64,000 bases of DNA from Microbacterium trichothecenolyticum. GTDB taxonomy: Bacteria; Actinomycetota; Actinomycetes; Actinomycetales; Microbacteriaceae. Under the pieces are notes generated by a model. It was not told the origin of the DNA and searched no databases. It was given only the letters and a program-made list of their open reading frames with translations. This document shows, one piece after another, positions 1 to 8,223 of this stretch (its first letter is position 1; each line of letters begins with the position of its first letter). The translations under genes were made by a program, and so were the position numbers. The DNA lies in assembly GCF_000956465.1 (NCBI RefSeq), contig NZ_JYJA01000030.1, positions 62,001-126,000 of the forward strand. Direction: 5' to 3'.

Positions 1-1
1 T

Positions 2-202
2 CACGAGCTCGGTCAGGACCTCGCCGGATGGCAGGCCTTCTTCGAGCAGCACGCCGACCCGTTCGACGGGTGGGACAGCGACGCGAACCTGCAGAAGTGG
101 TTGCGCGACGGAGAGTGGCTCGCCCGTCGCCTTGAGGAAGAGGTCCAGGACTTCGCCGACGTGAAACGGGAGTTCGGCGTCTGGCACGACACCAGATCGT
201 GA
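2..202 (+). CDS. C-terminal end of an unidentified protein (partial)
   Basis: An open frame enters from outside the window and ends with TGA at 200-202. The 66 visible residues are charged and rich in Trp and Phe, with a coiled or helical look around RRLEEEVQDFADVKREF. Third codon positions are strongly G/C, unlike the opposite-strand frame over the same bases. No family is recognised, and the start and most of the protein lie outside the window. Confidence 0.55.
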   Translation, partial: HELGQDLAGWQAFFEQHADPFDGWDSDANLQKWLRDGEWLARRLEEEVQDFADVKREFGVWHDTRS

Positions 203-265
203 GCTGGCGGGTGCTGAGACGGGCCTCGCACGTGCACCTGCGGCAAGCCGCGCACAATAGGTCCC

Positions 266-616
266 ATGGTCGAGATCTCCGACGCGGACTTCCAGGCGAT
301 GGTCGCCGAAGAGTACGACGCTCTGCCCGAAGACATGGTGAGAGGTCTCGAGAACGTGGCGATCCTCATCGCGAACCAGCCCGCGGGCGAGCGGCCGCGG
401 CTGTTCGGGCTCTACAGCGGGCGCCCGCTGAAGACACGTGGCGTGTACGGCTACGGGGAGCTCCCCGACCGGATCACCCTTTTCAAGAACAACATGCAGG
501 AGCACAGTCCGGATCTCGATGCCCTTCGGGCGCGTGTTCGGATCACCCTCGTGCACGAGATCGGACACTACTTCGGGCTGGATGACGCACGCCTGCGCGA
601 ACTCGGGTGGGCCTAG
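266..616 (+). CDS. Metallopeptidase family protein (minimal zincin, DUF1025-like)
   Basis: This 116-residue protein carries the zinc-protease signature HEIGHYFGLDD near residues 96-106, where two His and the Glu fit the HExxH motif and the following Asp fits a third ligand. Length and the pattern of short N-terminal helix, strand motif LFGLYSGRPL and C-terminal HExxH helix match the actinobacterial minimal-zincin family (Pfam Zincin_1 as I know it). No signal peptide or membrane segment is seen, so it should be cytoplasmic. Its substrate is unknown for the family. The ATG at 266 is the first good start; the ribosome site before it is weak. It stands alone on the plus strand. Confidence 0.85.
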   Translation: MVEISDADFQAMVAEEYDALPEDMVRGLENVAILIANQPAGERPRLFGLYSGRPLKTRGVYGYGELPDRITLFKNNMQEHSPDLDALRARVRITLVHEIGHYFGLDDARLRELGWA

Positions 617-710
617 AACGCGGACGCGCCCGCCGTCTGGCGCGCTCCGGTCTGCAGCTGAGGGAGGAGGCACGGGGATGCCGCGGCCAAGGCGGTCTCG
701 AGGGCACGCG

Positions 711-1303
711 TCACCACTGCTCGCCCTCGCAGTGCACCTGGCTGCTGCTGTTCGTGACGCTTCCTTGGCCGAACCCGCGCGCGCGGAGCTCCACGTACAG
801 CGCCTCGCTCACGGCCAGGTCGACGGCACTCCAGTAGTTGAGATCGGGCAAGCGCGGATCTGTGATGGGTTCCGGTTCCTTCGCCTGTGAGTCTTCGATC
901 ACGTCGAGGTACTTCCCCATCAGCGGCTCGACCTCTGCCGACAGGTCGGCCTTCGCGAACCATTCGTCGATGACCCGATCGAGTTCGAATTGTCGGAAGG
1001 GGTTTGCGGCGACGAAGTTGCCCTGCCGCAGTTCGCACTGGCCCCAGGTCGGCGAGGTGTACGTGTAGCTGCGGTTCGACTCCATCCCCGCGCCCACAGC
1101 CACGGCGAGGACGCGGTCGCGATCCCCGCGCCGCCCACGAGCAGGAGCGAGAGGAGCGCCGCGGCGATGCCGATGCGCCGGCGCCGCGGGTGTTTCGCCT
1201 CCTGCGCCGCGGAGGCGATCATCGCCTGCAGGTCGATAGGATCAGCCGCGCGGACGGCGGGCGCGGACCGCTCGAGCCGAGCGTCCAGGGGATCGGGGGT
1301 CAT
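711..1303 (-). pseudogene. Single-pass membrane protein split by a frameshift
   Basis: Two minus-strand frames together make one protein. The first (from ATG at 1303) gives a charged N-terminus and a membrane segment, IGIAAALLSLLLVGGAGIATA. The second (down to 711) gives an exterior domain of about 125 residues with two Cys. Near 1105-1125 the first frame turns into Arg/Thr-rich nonsense while the second begins at GTG 1103 with no ribosome site, so a one-base shift is the simplest reading. Layout of short cytosolic tail, one TM and exported domain resembles actinobacterial membrane proteins encoded after sigma factors, but no sigma gene is present. Function unknown. The shift could be a real mutation or a sequencing error. 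Confidence 0.6.
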
Positions 1304-1555
1304 GGCGCCTCCAGACGGGAAGTGGTTCTACTCCGTACCTGTCCGGCACACGCTGGTTCGTCCACACCAGGATCCAGCACTCCGGTCCCAACTCCTCGAA
1401 AGGAGGAATCACAGTTTGCCGGGACTGCCGTCGCCATACCGGGAGCGGTACCATGACGCGCAGGCGCTCCGCTGGGGGAGAGCGCAAGTCGCGACAGCGG
1501 CAATCAGACTCACAACGCGTCGCGGCGAGTCATTTTCTCTGCATTTGGAGCAGTG

Positions 1556-2608
1556 ATGACGGACACGACGAATGGAAAGCTCGCCCACCAACGGCAAGCC
1601 CAGGATGAGCAGCCGGACTTCATCACGGCGGCCTTGAAGACCCACCGCTATCTGCGACTATCGTTCGTCTTCGCCGTCGCAGCCCTCTTCATCGGCGTGA
1701 TCATCGCCTCGGTGGCCGGCGGCTACGTGAAGGGGTCGATCAGCTACTACTACTGGACCCCGGCACGGAACGTGTTCGTCGGCGTCCTGATCGCGGCATC
1801 CCTCGCGATGCTCGCCCTCAACGGCCGAGGAGGTGCGGCGAAGATCCCGCTGGGAAGGCGGACCCTCACACTCCCCAGCCCCTCGACGCTGCTCGATTTC
1901 GCTGCGATCTTCGGACCGCTCATCGCGATCGTGCCCACTGACGTGAAGGCCACTGAGCAGGGTCTGACCACGTTCACCTGCGAGGGCGAGGAGCAGAGCT
2001 GCCTGCCGAAGGCCGCATTTCCCGAGGTGCAGAACGCGGTCCTCACCTACATCCTCACCCTCGTGGTGGTCGTCGTGGTGATGCTGATCGTGCAGCGCAA
2101 GGAGAAGCGGAAGCGGTTCGCACTCGTTGTCCCCGTGACCGCCGCCGTCACCGCCGTCGCCCTCTTCCTCTTCACCTTCGTGGCGAACGGCGCGTTCCCG
2201 TACTTCCGAATCGGCCCGTGGAGCTTCAGCATCCACTACATCGCCACGTTCCTGTTCTTCGCCGCGTTCGCCACGGTGGTCTGGATCCGCGGCATCCGCG
2301 ACAACGACCCGGAGGACCGCACCCCGGCGACTGACACCCAGAAGCTCTGGTACAAGATCCTGGCGATAGCGATGGCCGCCGACATCCTCTTCCTTGTCGG
2401 GCTGGCCGTTGTGGCGCAGTTCGGCATCGAAGACGCGATCCCTGGCTTCCCGGAGGTGCTGTTCGGCGAGGCGGTGGGGCTGACCCTGTTCGCCGTCTTC
2501 TGGGCCATGCAGACGCGACAGCGATGGAACGAGCGCATCACCACGCTTCCGGAACCGGGGACTGCTGCCGCAGCGCAACTTCGCCAGGACCTGGCGACCG
2601 CTGCGTAG
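1556..2608 (+). CDS. Polytopic membrane protein of unknown function
   Basis: The 350-residue product has about eight hydrophobic segments, near residues 33-55, 74-88, 110-124, 160-179, 190-212, 222-242, 262-283 and 297-314, and lacks a cleaved signal peptide. The stretch SISYYYWTPARNVFVGVL after the first segment is typical of a group of uncharacterised bacterial membrane proteins with a YYxTPxRxVFVG motif. A loop near residues 140-152 carries two Cys and could form an exterior disulfide. ATG at 1556 is preferred over GTG at 1553 because GGAG at 1547-1550 is five bases away. No enzymatic motif is visible. It is transcribed alone, with a terminator hairpin at 2775. Confidence 0.8.
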   Translation: MTDTTNGKLAHQRQAQDEQPDFITAALKTHRYLRLSFVFAVAALFIGVIIASVAGGYVKGSISYYYWTPARNVFVGVLIAASLAMLALNGRGGAAKIPLGRRTLTLPSPSTLLDFAAIFGPLIAIVPTDVKATEQGLTTFTCEGEEQSCLPKAAFPEVQNAVLTYILTLVVVVVVMLIVQRKEKRKRFALVVPVTAAVTAVALFLFTFVANGAFPYFRIGPWSFSIHYIATFLFFAAFATVVWIRGIRDNDPEDRTPATDTQKLWYKILAIAMAADILFLVGLAVVAQFGIEDAIPGFPEVLFGEAVGLTLFAVFWAMQTRQRWNERITTLPEPGTAAAAQLRQDLATAA

Positions 2609-2967
2609 CGACGTTCACCACCCTCGGCACGGCGATCGGGCGCACTCAGACCAGTCGTCGAGCGCACGCCAACTGAGTTCGATTGCGGTCCCAGCCAGAC
2701 CGGTCCGGCGCCGAGCGACCTCCCAGGTGCGCAAGGTACGGTGATGGGGATAGGCGAACTTCTCATTCGTCTCGCCCCGGCCGTGTGGTAACGGTCGGGG
2801 CTTCTTCTTTGTGTGTGCGATCTGCGAGTCAGCGCGACAGGCCGCAGGCCCACCGGACGCGACGCTTCGGCTTACGGATCGAAGCCGGGTCCCTCTCTGC
2901 GACGCCGGATGACATCTCGAGGCAGAGCAGAGGGTCGACGAATTCCGGCGGCAGCTACCGTCGGGCT
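2609..2967. other. Gene-free stretch with one terminator
   Basis: About 360 bases between the membrane protein and the nitroreductase. The only structure I see is the hairpin at 2775-2810. A reading frame continues into the nitroreductase from 2683, but it has no ribosome site or family resemblance before the Met at 2968. Confidence 0.6.
2775..2810 (+). terminator. Rho-independent terminator
   Basis: CCCCGGCCGT at 2775-2784 pairs with ACGGTCGGGG at 2791-2800 (one G-U pair) around a six-base loop. A pyrimidine/T-rich tract follows (CTTCTTCTTT). Confidence 0.7.
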
Positions 2968-3609
2968 ATGAGCGACCGCCTTCCGTTGAGCCCCGACGAG
3001 CTACTGACGACGACCCGATCCGTGCGACGACGGCTCGACCTTCGACGTCCCGTCCCTGTCGAGATCGTGAGGGAAGCACTCGAGGTGGCGCTGCAGGCGC
3101 CGACAGGGAGCAACGCCCAGACATGGCACTGGATCATCGTCACCGACGTGGAGAAGCGCCAGGCCATCGCCAGATTGTACGCGCGCTCGTTTGCCCGCTA
3201 TCGCGCATCCGGTTCCCGGACTTACGCCGACCCGACGCGCCAAGCGGTTCAGCAGCGGGTGTCATCGAGCGCCGACTACCTGGCTGAGCACATGGGGGAA
3301 GTCCCGGTCCTCGTGATCGGTGCCATCTTCACGGGGGCCGAGGAGTTCGAGCCGGGAAGCCAGGCCGGTCTGTGGGGGTCGCTCCTCCCTGCCGCCTGGA
3401 GTCTGCAGCTCGCGCTGCGGGCTCGCGGCCTCGGCAGCGCCTGGACGACGTTGCACCTCGCGTACGAGCGCGAGATCGCAGAGCTGCTCGGCATCCCGTC
3501 GACCGTGCGCCAAGGCGTGCTGCTTCCCGTCGCGTACACCGTGGGAACCGACTTCCGAGCCGCGCATCGCGCGCCGCTCGACGACGTCCTGCACATCAAC
3601 GCCTGGTGA
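2968..3609 (+). CDS. Nitroreductase family protein
   Basis: The 213-residue protein has the nitroreductase layout: an N-terminal TTRSVRRRLD segment (the SxRxF-like phosphate-contact region), APTGSNAQTWHWIIV near residues 45-60 that contacts FMN in this family, and a C-terminal GLGSAWTT-xLxLxxE-type helix and GIP segment. It is probably a cytoplasmic FMN-dependent NAD(P)H oxidoreductase; the substrate cannot be read from sequence. ATG at 2968 is chosen because homology begins there and upstream codons look non-coding. No operon partner is visible. Confidence 0.85.
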   Translation: MSDRLPLSPDELLTTTRSVRRRLDLRRPVPVEIVREALEVALQAPTGSNAQTWHWIIVTDVEKRQAIARLYARSFARYRASGSRTYADPTRQAVQQRVSSSADYLAEHMGEVPVLVIGAIFTGAEEFEPGSQAGLWGSLLPAAWSLQLALRARGLGSAWTTLHLAYEREIAELLGIPSTVRQGVLLPVAYTVGTDFRAAHRAPLDDVLHINAW

Positions 3610-3725
3610 CGGTCGGGACGTCATCCCCGAACGCGCCGACCGATGCCGGTCCTCCTGGTGGGAACCGAGGACCGGCGCTGTGCTGATTGTCGGGCAACGT
3701 GAGCAGACGAACGAAGGAGCTTCCC

Positions 3726-3839
3726 ATGTCCACACTGCCGTCCCGTCCCATTCCACCACGTCGCGGGCTGGTGTTCGGTGGCTCCGAAATCCACGTACCG
3801 GCGACTCATGAACTCGCGCACGATCCCCTACTTGGATGA
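3726..3839 (+). CDS. Very short ORF with a strong ribosome site; probable gene remnant
   Basis: An excellent ribosome site (GAAGGAG at 3713-3719) precedes ATG 3726, yet the frame closes after 37 residues. The peptide (RRGLVFGGSEIHVPATHEL in its middle) is not recognised. It overlaps the start of the truncated acetyltransferase in another frame. The likely history is a normal gene start joined by deletion to a piece of a different gene, leaving this stub. Confidence 0.3.
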   Translation: MSTLPSRPIPPRRGLVFGGSEIHVPATHELAHDPLLG

Positions 3840-4140
3840 GGAACGCGAACCCTGGTCGATCGTCTGTTTCGTTGTCCGGGGCGGGTTTCGCAAGCGCGGG
3901 CTCAGGCACGACCTGCTGGCCGGTGCGATAGAAGATGCGCGGACGGGCGGCGCGACGATCGTCGAGGGGTATCCGGTAGATACCGGCGAACGGGTCGATC
4001 AGATCAGCGGCTACGTCGGAACAGTTCACCTGTTCGAGGCCCACGGCTTCGTCCGGATACAGGCGACGGACGCCCACTCCGGCGGCGCACAGCGCTGGGT
4101 CATGCGACGGGAGCTTGCACCAGACGACCGACCGAGCTGA
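3778..4140 (+). pseudogene. GNAT-family N-acetyltransferase, N-terminally truncated
   Basis: The frame encodes the second half of a GNAT acetyltransferase: a VCFVVRGGFRKRGLRHDLL segment that holds the acetyl-CoA pyrophosphate loop (here R-x-R-G-L), then EGYPVD and a terminal YVGTVHLFEAHGF strand-helix. Relatives of this type normally carry about 80-100 more residues before this point. Here the frame begins only a few residues before the homologous region, at a GTG without its own ribosome site. It therefore looks broken, probably by the same deletion that produced the stub at 3726. An active short protein is unlikely because the N-terminal strands that complete the fold are absent. Confidence 0.65.
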
Positions 4141-4223
4141 CCGTTGGTCACTGTTCATGCCGTCGGTTCATGGCGGCGATCCGCCGACAGCTTGCTGATC
4201 ACAAGGGACTCAACCCACCCCAG

Positions 4224-4326
4224 GAAACACGAAAACCCGCGGAGATCCGCGGGCTTTCGATAGCTACTGTCTCAACACAGTGCGCGCCCGAAGGGACTCG
4301 AACCCTAACCTTCTGATCCGTAGTCA
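4224..4326. repeat. Displaced tRNA-Arg 3' half plus terminator (att-like repeat, left copy)
   Basis: These 103 bases repeat 5794-5897 in the same orientation. They cover the tRNA from the anticodon to its 3' end and the terminator hairpin beyond it (arms at 4232-4257). Differences are a few changes around the hairpin and one missing C in the T-arm. The homology stops inside the anticodon arm. This is the expected scar of integration at a tRNA gene, with this copy being the displaced chromosomal 3' end. Confidence 0.8.
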
Positions 4327-4407
4327 AGCGGGACGCGGCGAACCTCCGCGTGATTCCGCGAATTTCGAGCCCTTGTGCACACATGCGTGCACACATCGCT
4401 ATCGGCC

Positions 4408-4647
4408 TCAGGGGAGCAGGTCGAGCATCCGCGGACGCGCCTTCATGGCGTGGATGACGAGCTCGTTGCCACTGTCGAAGACAAGCACGACGGTCTCGAG
4501 CAGCCGCCCCTGGGTGTCGAACCCGAGCCTCAGCTGGCGGGACGGTTAATCCTCGTCGAGGTCCTCAATCCAGAGAGGCCAGGATGCCGCCTGCCTCGCG
4601 TCGTCTTCCGAGATGCCGTGTTTGAGCGCTGAGCCGTGGATGTTCAC
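4408..4647 (-). pseudogene. Toxin-like gene (BrnT-like) with an in-frame stop
   Basis: The frame begins at GTG 4647, overlapping the antitoxin stop (GTGA), and would encode 79 residues ending at 4408, but codon 34 is TAA (4546-4548). On both sides of the stop the protein looks sensible: NIHGSALKHGISEDDARQA before it, and RQLRLGFDTQGRLLETVVL and LVIHAMKARPRM after it. This resembles small BrnT/DUF4258-like toxins with a KHG helix, a GRLLE hairpin and a terminal R. Its place immediately after a ribbon-helix-helix gene is unusual only in that many such pairs have the toxin first. The nonsense codon should abolish activity; reading error remains possible. Confidence 0.6.
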
Positions 4648-4907
4648 GCGGCGTAGGCGGCGAGCGCGTCTCGGATCAGCTCGGATCGCGTCTTGTGCGC
4701 TCGCGCTGCACGTGCGTCCAGCTCGGCAAGCTCCTCGCTCGTCAGCCGCAGTGCGACGACCTGCGACGGCTCTGCGCCGCGCCCGGGGCGGCCTCGTCCG
4801 CGCTTCTTCAGCGCGTCAACGTCGTAGCCGGCTTCGGCCTCCGCCGCCCACTCCGAGACCTGCTGCTCGGTGACCGGCACGCCATTGATCGTTTCGCCCG
4901 CGCTCAT
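4644..4907 (-). CDS. Ribbon-helix-helix (CopG/Arc-type) antitoxin
   Basis: The 87-residue protein ends in a typical RHH fold: strand QVVALRLTSEELAELD followed by helices ARAARAHKTRSELIRDALAAY. The N-terminal half is charged and carries GRGRPGRGAEP, probably a flexible linker. Such proteins dimerise, bind their own promoter and neutralise a partner toxin. The downstream overlapping gene (4408-4647) is that partner in a broken form. Codon usage matches the chromosome. It is the only apparently intact gene inside the tRNA-flanked segment, so it may act as an orphan regulator. Confidence 0.75.
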   Translation of the reverse strand: MSAGETINGVPVTEQQVSEWAAEAEAGYDVDALKKRGRGRPGRGAEPSQVVALRLTSEELAELDARAARAHKTRSELIRDALAAYAA

Positions 4908-5793
4908 GCAAGAAGCGTAATACGAAAATCAGGAACAGGCCAGACGCGAACGGCGAAATCGCGCGCCCGGACGCCGGGCAGTGAGCGTTCGCAAGGCCGT
5001 CCGTGATCGGACATCTCAGCGTCCCGGTCATGGGTGCATGACCGTTAGCGGCGACCTCATCCACCATCACGTGGAGCGAGACTCCCCTGCGGCTCACCCC
5101 GAGGCCCGCCGATGGACCCTCATGCGAGCAGTGGTTCCGTTGCGGTGGCCGGGGGCGCGGTCGGGACGGAGGCCTACTCGCTCCGATTGGCGTGAGACGC
5201 TCGCGCATCCCGTCGGCGAAGCGCGCGAAACCAGATCCAGGTCGCACCCATAAAGACGAGGGCGGCTACTCCTCGACGTCCCCTTCAGATTCTTCGACGT
5301 CCCGAATGGATCAGGACTCGAAACCGCGCTCGTCAGCATGCAGGACCGATCCGATGAGGTTGCCGTGCGATTCACGCACGCGATCAACCAGGGGCGCAAT
5401 CTGGCGTAGAGCCAGGAAACCCGGCCACACCTTGGGCGCCGCTCGCTGCCGGAGCCCCAACCGAATGCAGTCCGACCGGCACGCCACGCGCCTCAAGCGC
5501 GCACCGCCCTCGCGTCGACCGGCATCCGAACGCTGGCCGACGCGCGGTTCCGTACCGACGGCACGTGCCGCGCCCCAGAGGGTCCCGAGCACTCCCTCGA
5601 AGCATCGACCACGACCACTGCACAGCGGCCACCTTCTAGTGCACACACAGGTGCACACATGCGAACGGCACCCCGTCTGATTCCAACGATGTCGCTCACG
5701 GCATCCGGGGAAAATCAGGGCTCGTCCGTCCGACCATGCTGATTCGCGGTCCGACGGCACGCCCGCGGAATCAGAAGGAAGTGAGCCACCCAC
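4908..5793. other. Degenerate interior of the tRNA-flanked segment
   Basis: I find no convincing gene here. A minus-strand frame from 5793 to 5311 has a protein-like end (ALRQIAPLVDRVRESHGNLI) but a Cys- and Arg-rich nonsense start, so it may be a decayed coding region. GTGCACACA-type repeats occur near both ends of the segment: one pair at about 4374-4396, just outside this stretch, and one at about 5639-5660. They could be recombinase arm sites. No integrase frame remains. Confidence 0.45.
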
Positions 5794-5897
5794 GAAACAC
5801 GAAAACCCGCGGCAGTCCGCGGGTTTTCAATGCTTACTGTCTCAACACAGTGCGCGCCCGAAGGGACTCGAACCCCTAACCTTCTGATCCGTAGTCA
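5794..5897. repeat. tRNA-overlapping att-like repeat (right copy)
   Basis: This is the partner of 4224-4326 and includes the 3' half of the intact tRNA-Arg gene plus its terminator. By the usual logic this copy was brought in by the element and restores a full tRNA. Confidence 0.8.
5802..5827 (-). terminator. Terminator of tRNA-Arg
   Basis: AAAACCCGCGG (5802-5812) and CCGCGGGTTTT (5817-5827) form a perfect 11-bp stem with a four-base loop, just after the tRNA 3' end on the minus strand. Confidence 0.8.
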
Positions 5898-5925
5898 GAT
5901 GCTCTATCCATTGAGCTACGGGCGC
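5853..5925 (-). tRNA. tRNA-Arg (anticodon ACG)
   Basis: The 73-base cloverleaf reads with acceptor stem GCGCCCG/CGGGCGC, D-arm GCTC...GAGC, anticodon stem TCTGA/TCAGA with loop CTACGGA, and T-arm AGGGG-TTCGAGT-CCCTT. The anticodon is ACG, so it reads CGN arginine codons after A-to-I editing. CCA is not encoded. It is the apparent integration target of the small element to its left. Confidence 0.95.
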
Positions 5926-6038
5926 ATGTTGCTCGCTCTCGCGCACAACGTCGTCAACAATACCTGACGGATGCGCGGCGCGCGAATCGGCGGTCGGATG
6001 CTGGTCGCCCGGGCGTGTCCGCGCACACCAGCGCTCCC

Positions 6039-6431
6039 CTAGCCACCGTCGAGAGCACGCAGCTGTCGTTGCAGCGCGACCTGCCGGTAGGACGTGTCGA
6101 TGAGCTCGGCGAGGAGCACCCAGTCACCGGCATCCGGTTCCACACGCAGCGCGAGCCAGCCGTACGCCCCCTCGTACGGCGGCACGAAAACGTCGTCGCG
6201 CTCGAGAAGCGCGGGACGCTCCAGTTCGTCGGGGATGAACTCGACCGCGCCGACGTCGTCGTGGGCGGCACCGACGATCGCGAACTGGCGCTTGCCGGCG
6301 CGGAACGTGGAACGCCCGTGCGCGAGGACCTCGGTGGCTTCCGGGAACGGCAGGCAGATCTCACGCACCCGCCGGGTCAGCGGATGATCCATCGGGAAGC
6401 GCATCGGAGGTGGTGGCGCGTCGTCGATCAC
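6039..6431 (-). CDS. MmcQ/YjbR family DNA-binding-like protein
   Basis: The 130-residue protein has the compact MmcQ/YjbR (DUF661) pattern: N-terminal VREICLPFPEATEVLAHGRSTFRAGKRQFA, a central strand with a Pro-rich VPPYEGAYGWLALRV, and a C-terminal helix LLAELIDTSYRQVA. Family members adopt a CyaY-like fold; their role is poorly known. The start is uncertain between GTG 6431 and the internal Met of MRFPM or MDHPL, since relatives usually begin near MDHPL. It is followed by no partner in the same direction apart from the gene at 6463-7092 upstream, 31 bases away, which may share its transcript. Confidence 0.8.
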   Translation of the reverse strand: MIDDAPPPPMRFPMDHPLTRRVREICLPFPEATEVLAHGRSTFRAGKRQFAIVGAAHDDVGAVEFIPDELERPALLERDDVFVPPYEGAYGWLALRVEPDAGDWVLLAELIDTSYRQVALQRQLRALDGG

Positions 6432-6462
6432 GGGTCGAGGTTACGCGCCGCGTCCGGTGACG

Positions 6463-7092
6463 TCAGGACTCGAGCTCGCTGACATCGATGCCGGAGATGC
6501 GGGGCGAGTGTGCCGCGGGCTCGGCCGGTGGCGCAGCATCCGTCTCGGGATCGTCCTGATGGCGCTTGTGAGCCGCGAGGCGCGGGAGGTCGACGAGGCG
6601 GATCGACTGCATGCGGGCGGCGCGCATGCGGTCGTAGTCGGGGTCGAGCTCGGGGCGCATGCCCTCGACGCGCAATCGCCGTTGGAGGTTGGCCTCGACA
6701 TCCCCCCACGCGGCGTCGCGCGACTGCTCGATGAAGGTGCGCACGACGTGCGGGTCGTCGGCCATCGCGCGCAGGGCCTTCGCGACACCCGCGTACTGCC
6801 GGCCACGCTTACGGAGGTTGCGCGTGTCACGGTCGCGGTAGTCGTGGGTTCCGTCGGGGTCGGTGAACTTGCCCCACGCCTTCTTGCGCTGGCGTCTGAC
6901 GAGAGCGGCCGCTTCGTCCTGCTCCGCCGCGAGGCCCAGCAGGGTCTCGCGTGCGAACGGCGTGAACGCGACCACGTCGAACTGCTCATCGTGCGCGATC
7001 GTCTCGACGAGGATGCGGTTGCGGATCGCGAGCCGCGCGGCGGCGGACGCGATGGACACCCCTTCGGCGATCGCCTCTGCGGTCTTGCCCAT
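6463..7092 (-). CDS. Conserved actinobacterial hypothetical protein
   Basis: The 209-residue product is hydrophilic, with no signal or membrane segment. An N-terminal helical region (TAEAIAEGVSIASAAARLAI) precedes an Arg/Lys-rich centre with RDTRNLRKRGRQYAGV and long helices. The C-terminal 30 residues are Pro/Ala-rich and likely disordered. ATG 7092 is chosen over the upstream Met because GGGGAGG stands four to five bases before it. I recognise the style as common in Microbacterium genomes but cannot assign a function. It probably leads a two-gene unit with the MmcQ-like gene. Confidence 0.7.
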   Translation of the reverse strand: MGKTAEAIAEGVSIASAAARLAIRNRILVETIAHDEQFDVVAFTPFARETLLGLAAEQDEAAALVRRQRKKAWGKFTDPDGTHDYRDRDTRNLRKRGRQYAGVAKALRAMADDPHVVRTFIEQSRDAAWGDVEANLQRRLRVEGMRPELDPDYDRMRAARMQSIRLVDLPRLAAHKRHQDDPETDAAPPAEPAAHSPRISGIDVSELES

Positions 7093-7193
7093 CGCACCTC
7101 CCCTCAAAGGCTAGCGTCCGCGGGGCCATCCCGAGTCAGCGAGAATCGTAGGCGCGGGTCGTCGACGGCGACGACCGGACCGAGAGGCATCAC

Positions 7194-8042
7194 ATGGCGA
7201 AGCAGCGACCCCTGGACGTGCGCGGGCGCACCACCGTCATCACCGGCGCGGCCGCTGGCATGGGCGCCGACGTCGCACGGCAGCTGGCCGCGCGCGGAGC
7301 GCGCCTCGCCCTGCTCGACCGCAACGTCGACGGCCTCGCCGCGGTCGCCGCGAGCCTCGACGGAACCGGGCACACCACGCACGCGATCGACCTCACCGAC
7401 GACGCCGAGGTCACCGCCGTCGTGGCGGAGGTCGAGGCATCCCATCCGCGGATCCAGGCGCTCGTGACGTGCGCCGGATCGTCGATGCTCGGCGACATCG
7501 ACCAACTGGCGATGGCCGAGATGCGCTGGCTCATGGACGTGAATCTGTGGGGCACCGTCAACGTCACGCAGGCGCTGCTGCCCGCGCTGCGGCGCGAGCC
7601 GGCCGCCCACATCACGCACCTGGTCTCGATCTACGGGCTCGCGGCTCCGGCGGGGCGCATCCCCTATGCGATGAGCAAGTTCGCGGTGCGCGGGTTCACC
7701 GAGTCGTTGCGGCACGAACTCGAGCGCTCCACGATCACGGTCGGCGCGGTCTACCCTGCGGGCGTGAAGACGGGCATCATCCTGCACGGCCGGTACGCCG
7801 CGGCGATCGACCCCGCGGTCGCCCAGCGCGCGGCGGCCGCGCAGGCCGCGATGTACCACACCGAGCCCGCAGACGCGGCGGCGCGCATCGTCGACGCCAC
7901 GATCCGCCGGCGCCCGCGCACGATGATCGGCCGCGAGGCTCGACTGGTCGACGTGCTGGCACGCGTCACGCCGACCCACTACTGGGCGCCGATGCGCCGG
8001 CCGCTGCGCGACGCGATCGACACCACGACGCCGATCGGCTGA
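7194..8042 (+). CDS. Short-chain dehydrogenase/reductase
   Basis: Classical SDR of 282 residues. The dinucleotide-binding TGAAAGMG motif lies near residues 17-24, the cofactor-selecting acidic residue fits LLDRN near 40, and the active site shows SIYG with the catalytic Ser, then YAMSK with catalytic Tyr and Lys. TCAG replaces the usual NNAG. The C-terminal tail is extended (ARVTPTHYWAPMRRP) as in SDRs acting on bulky hydrophobic substrates, but the substrate is unknown. GAGAGG precedes ATG 7194 with good spacing. It is divergent from the gene at 6463. Confidence 0.88.
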   Translation: MAKQRPLDVRGRTTVITGAAAGMGADVARQLAARGARLALLDRNVDGLAAVAASLDGTGHTTHAIDLTDDAEVTAVVAEVEASHPRIQALVTCAGSSMLGDIDQLAMAEMRWLMDVNLWGTVNVTQALLPALRREPAAHITHLVSIYGLAAPAGRIPYAMSKFAVRGFTESLRHELERSTITVGAVYPAGVKTGIILHGRYAAAIDPAVAQRAAAAQAAMYHTEPADAAARIVDATIRRRPRTMIGREARLVDVLARVTPTHYWAPMRRPLRDAIDTTTPIG

Positions 8043-8223
8043 CGCCTCACCCGCCCGCGCAAGCACCCCGCCGGCAGAGCGCGCCGGCCACCGCGGCCGT
8101 GCGGCGCCACCCAGGGCGGCAGCATCCATCCGTGTATCAAGCGCCAGGCGCCGAATCAAGCCCCTGCCCCGCCCTGCGCCTCACGCGTAGCGTCGGTGTC
8201 ATCCCTCATGAGAGGAGAGATCG

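Noticed and set aside
1658..2578. Long minus-strand frame opposite the membrane protein gene
   Set aside because: It is His/Asp/Glu/Arg-rich shadow sequence without ribosome site; the plus-strand frame has clear membrane segments.
4283..4326. A second tRNA gene
   Set aside because: Only the 3' half is present and one T-arm base is missing, so it cannot fold as a tRNA.
5311..5793. 160-residue minus-strand frame in the tRNA-flanked segment
   Set aside because: Only its last third looks protein-like, the start lies in the att repeat and no ribosome site is seen. Kept as a possible decayed region, not a gene.
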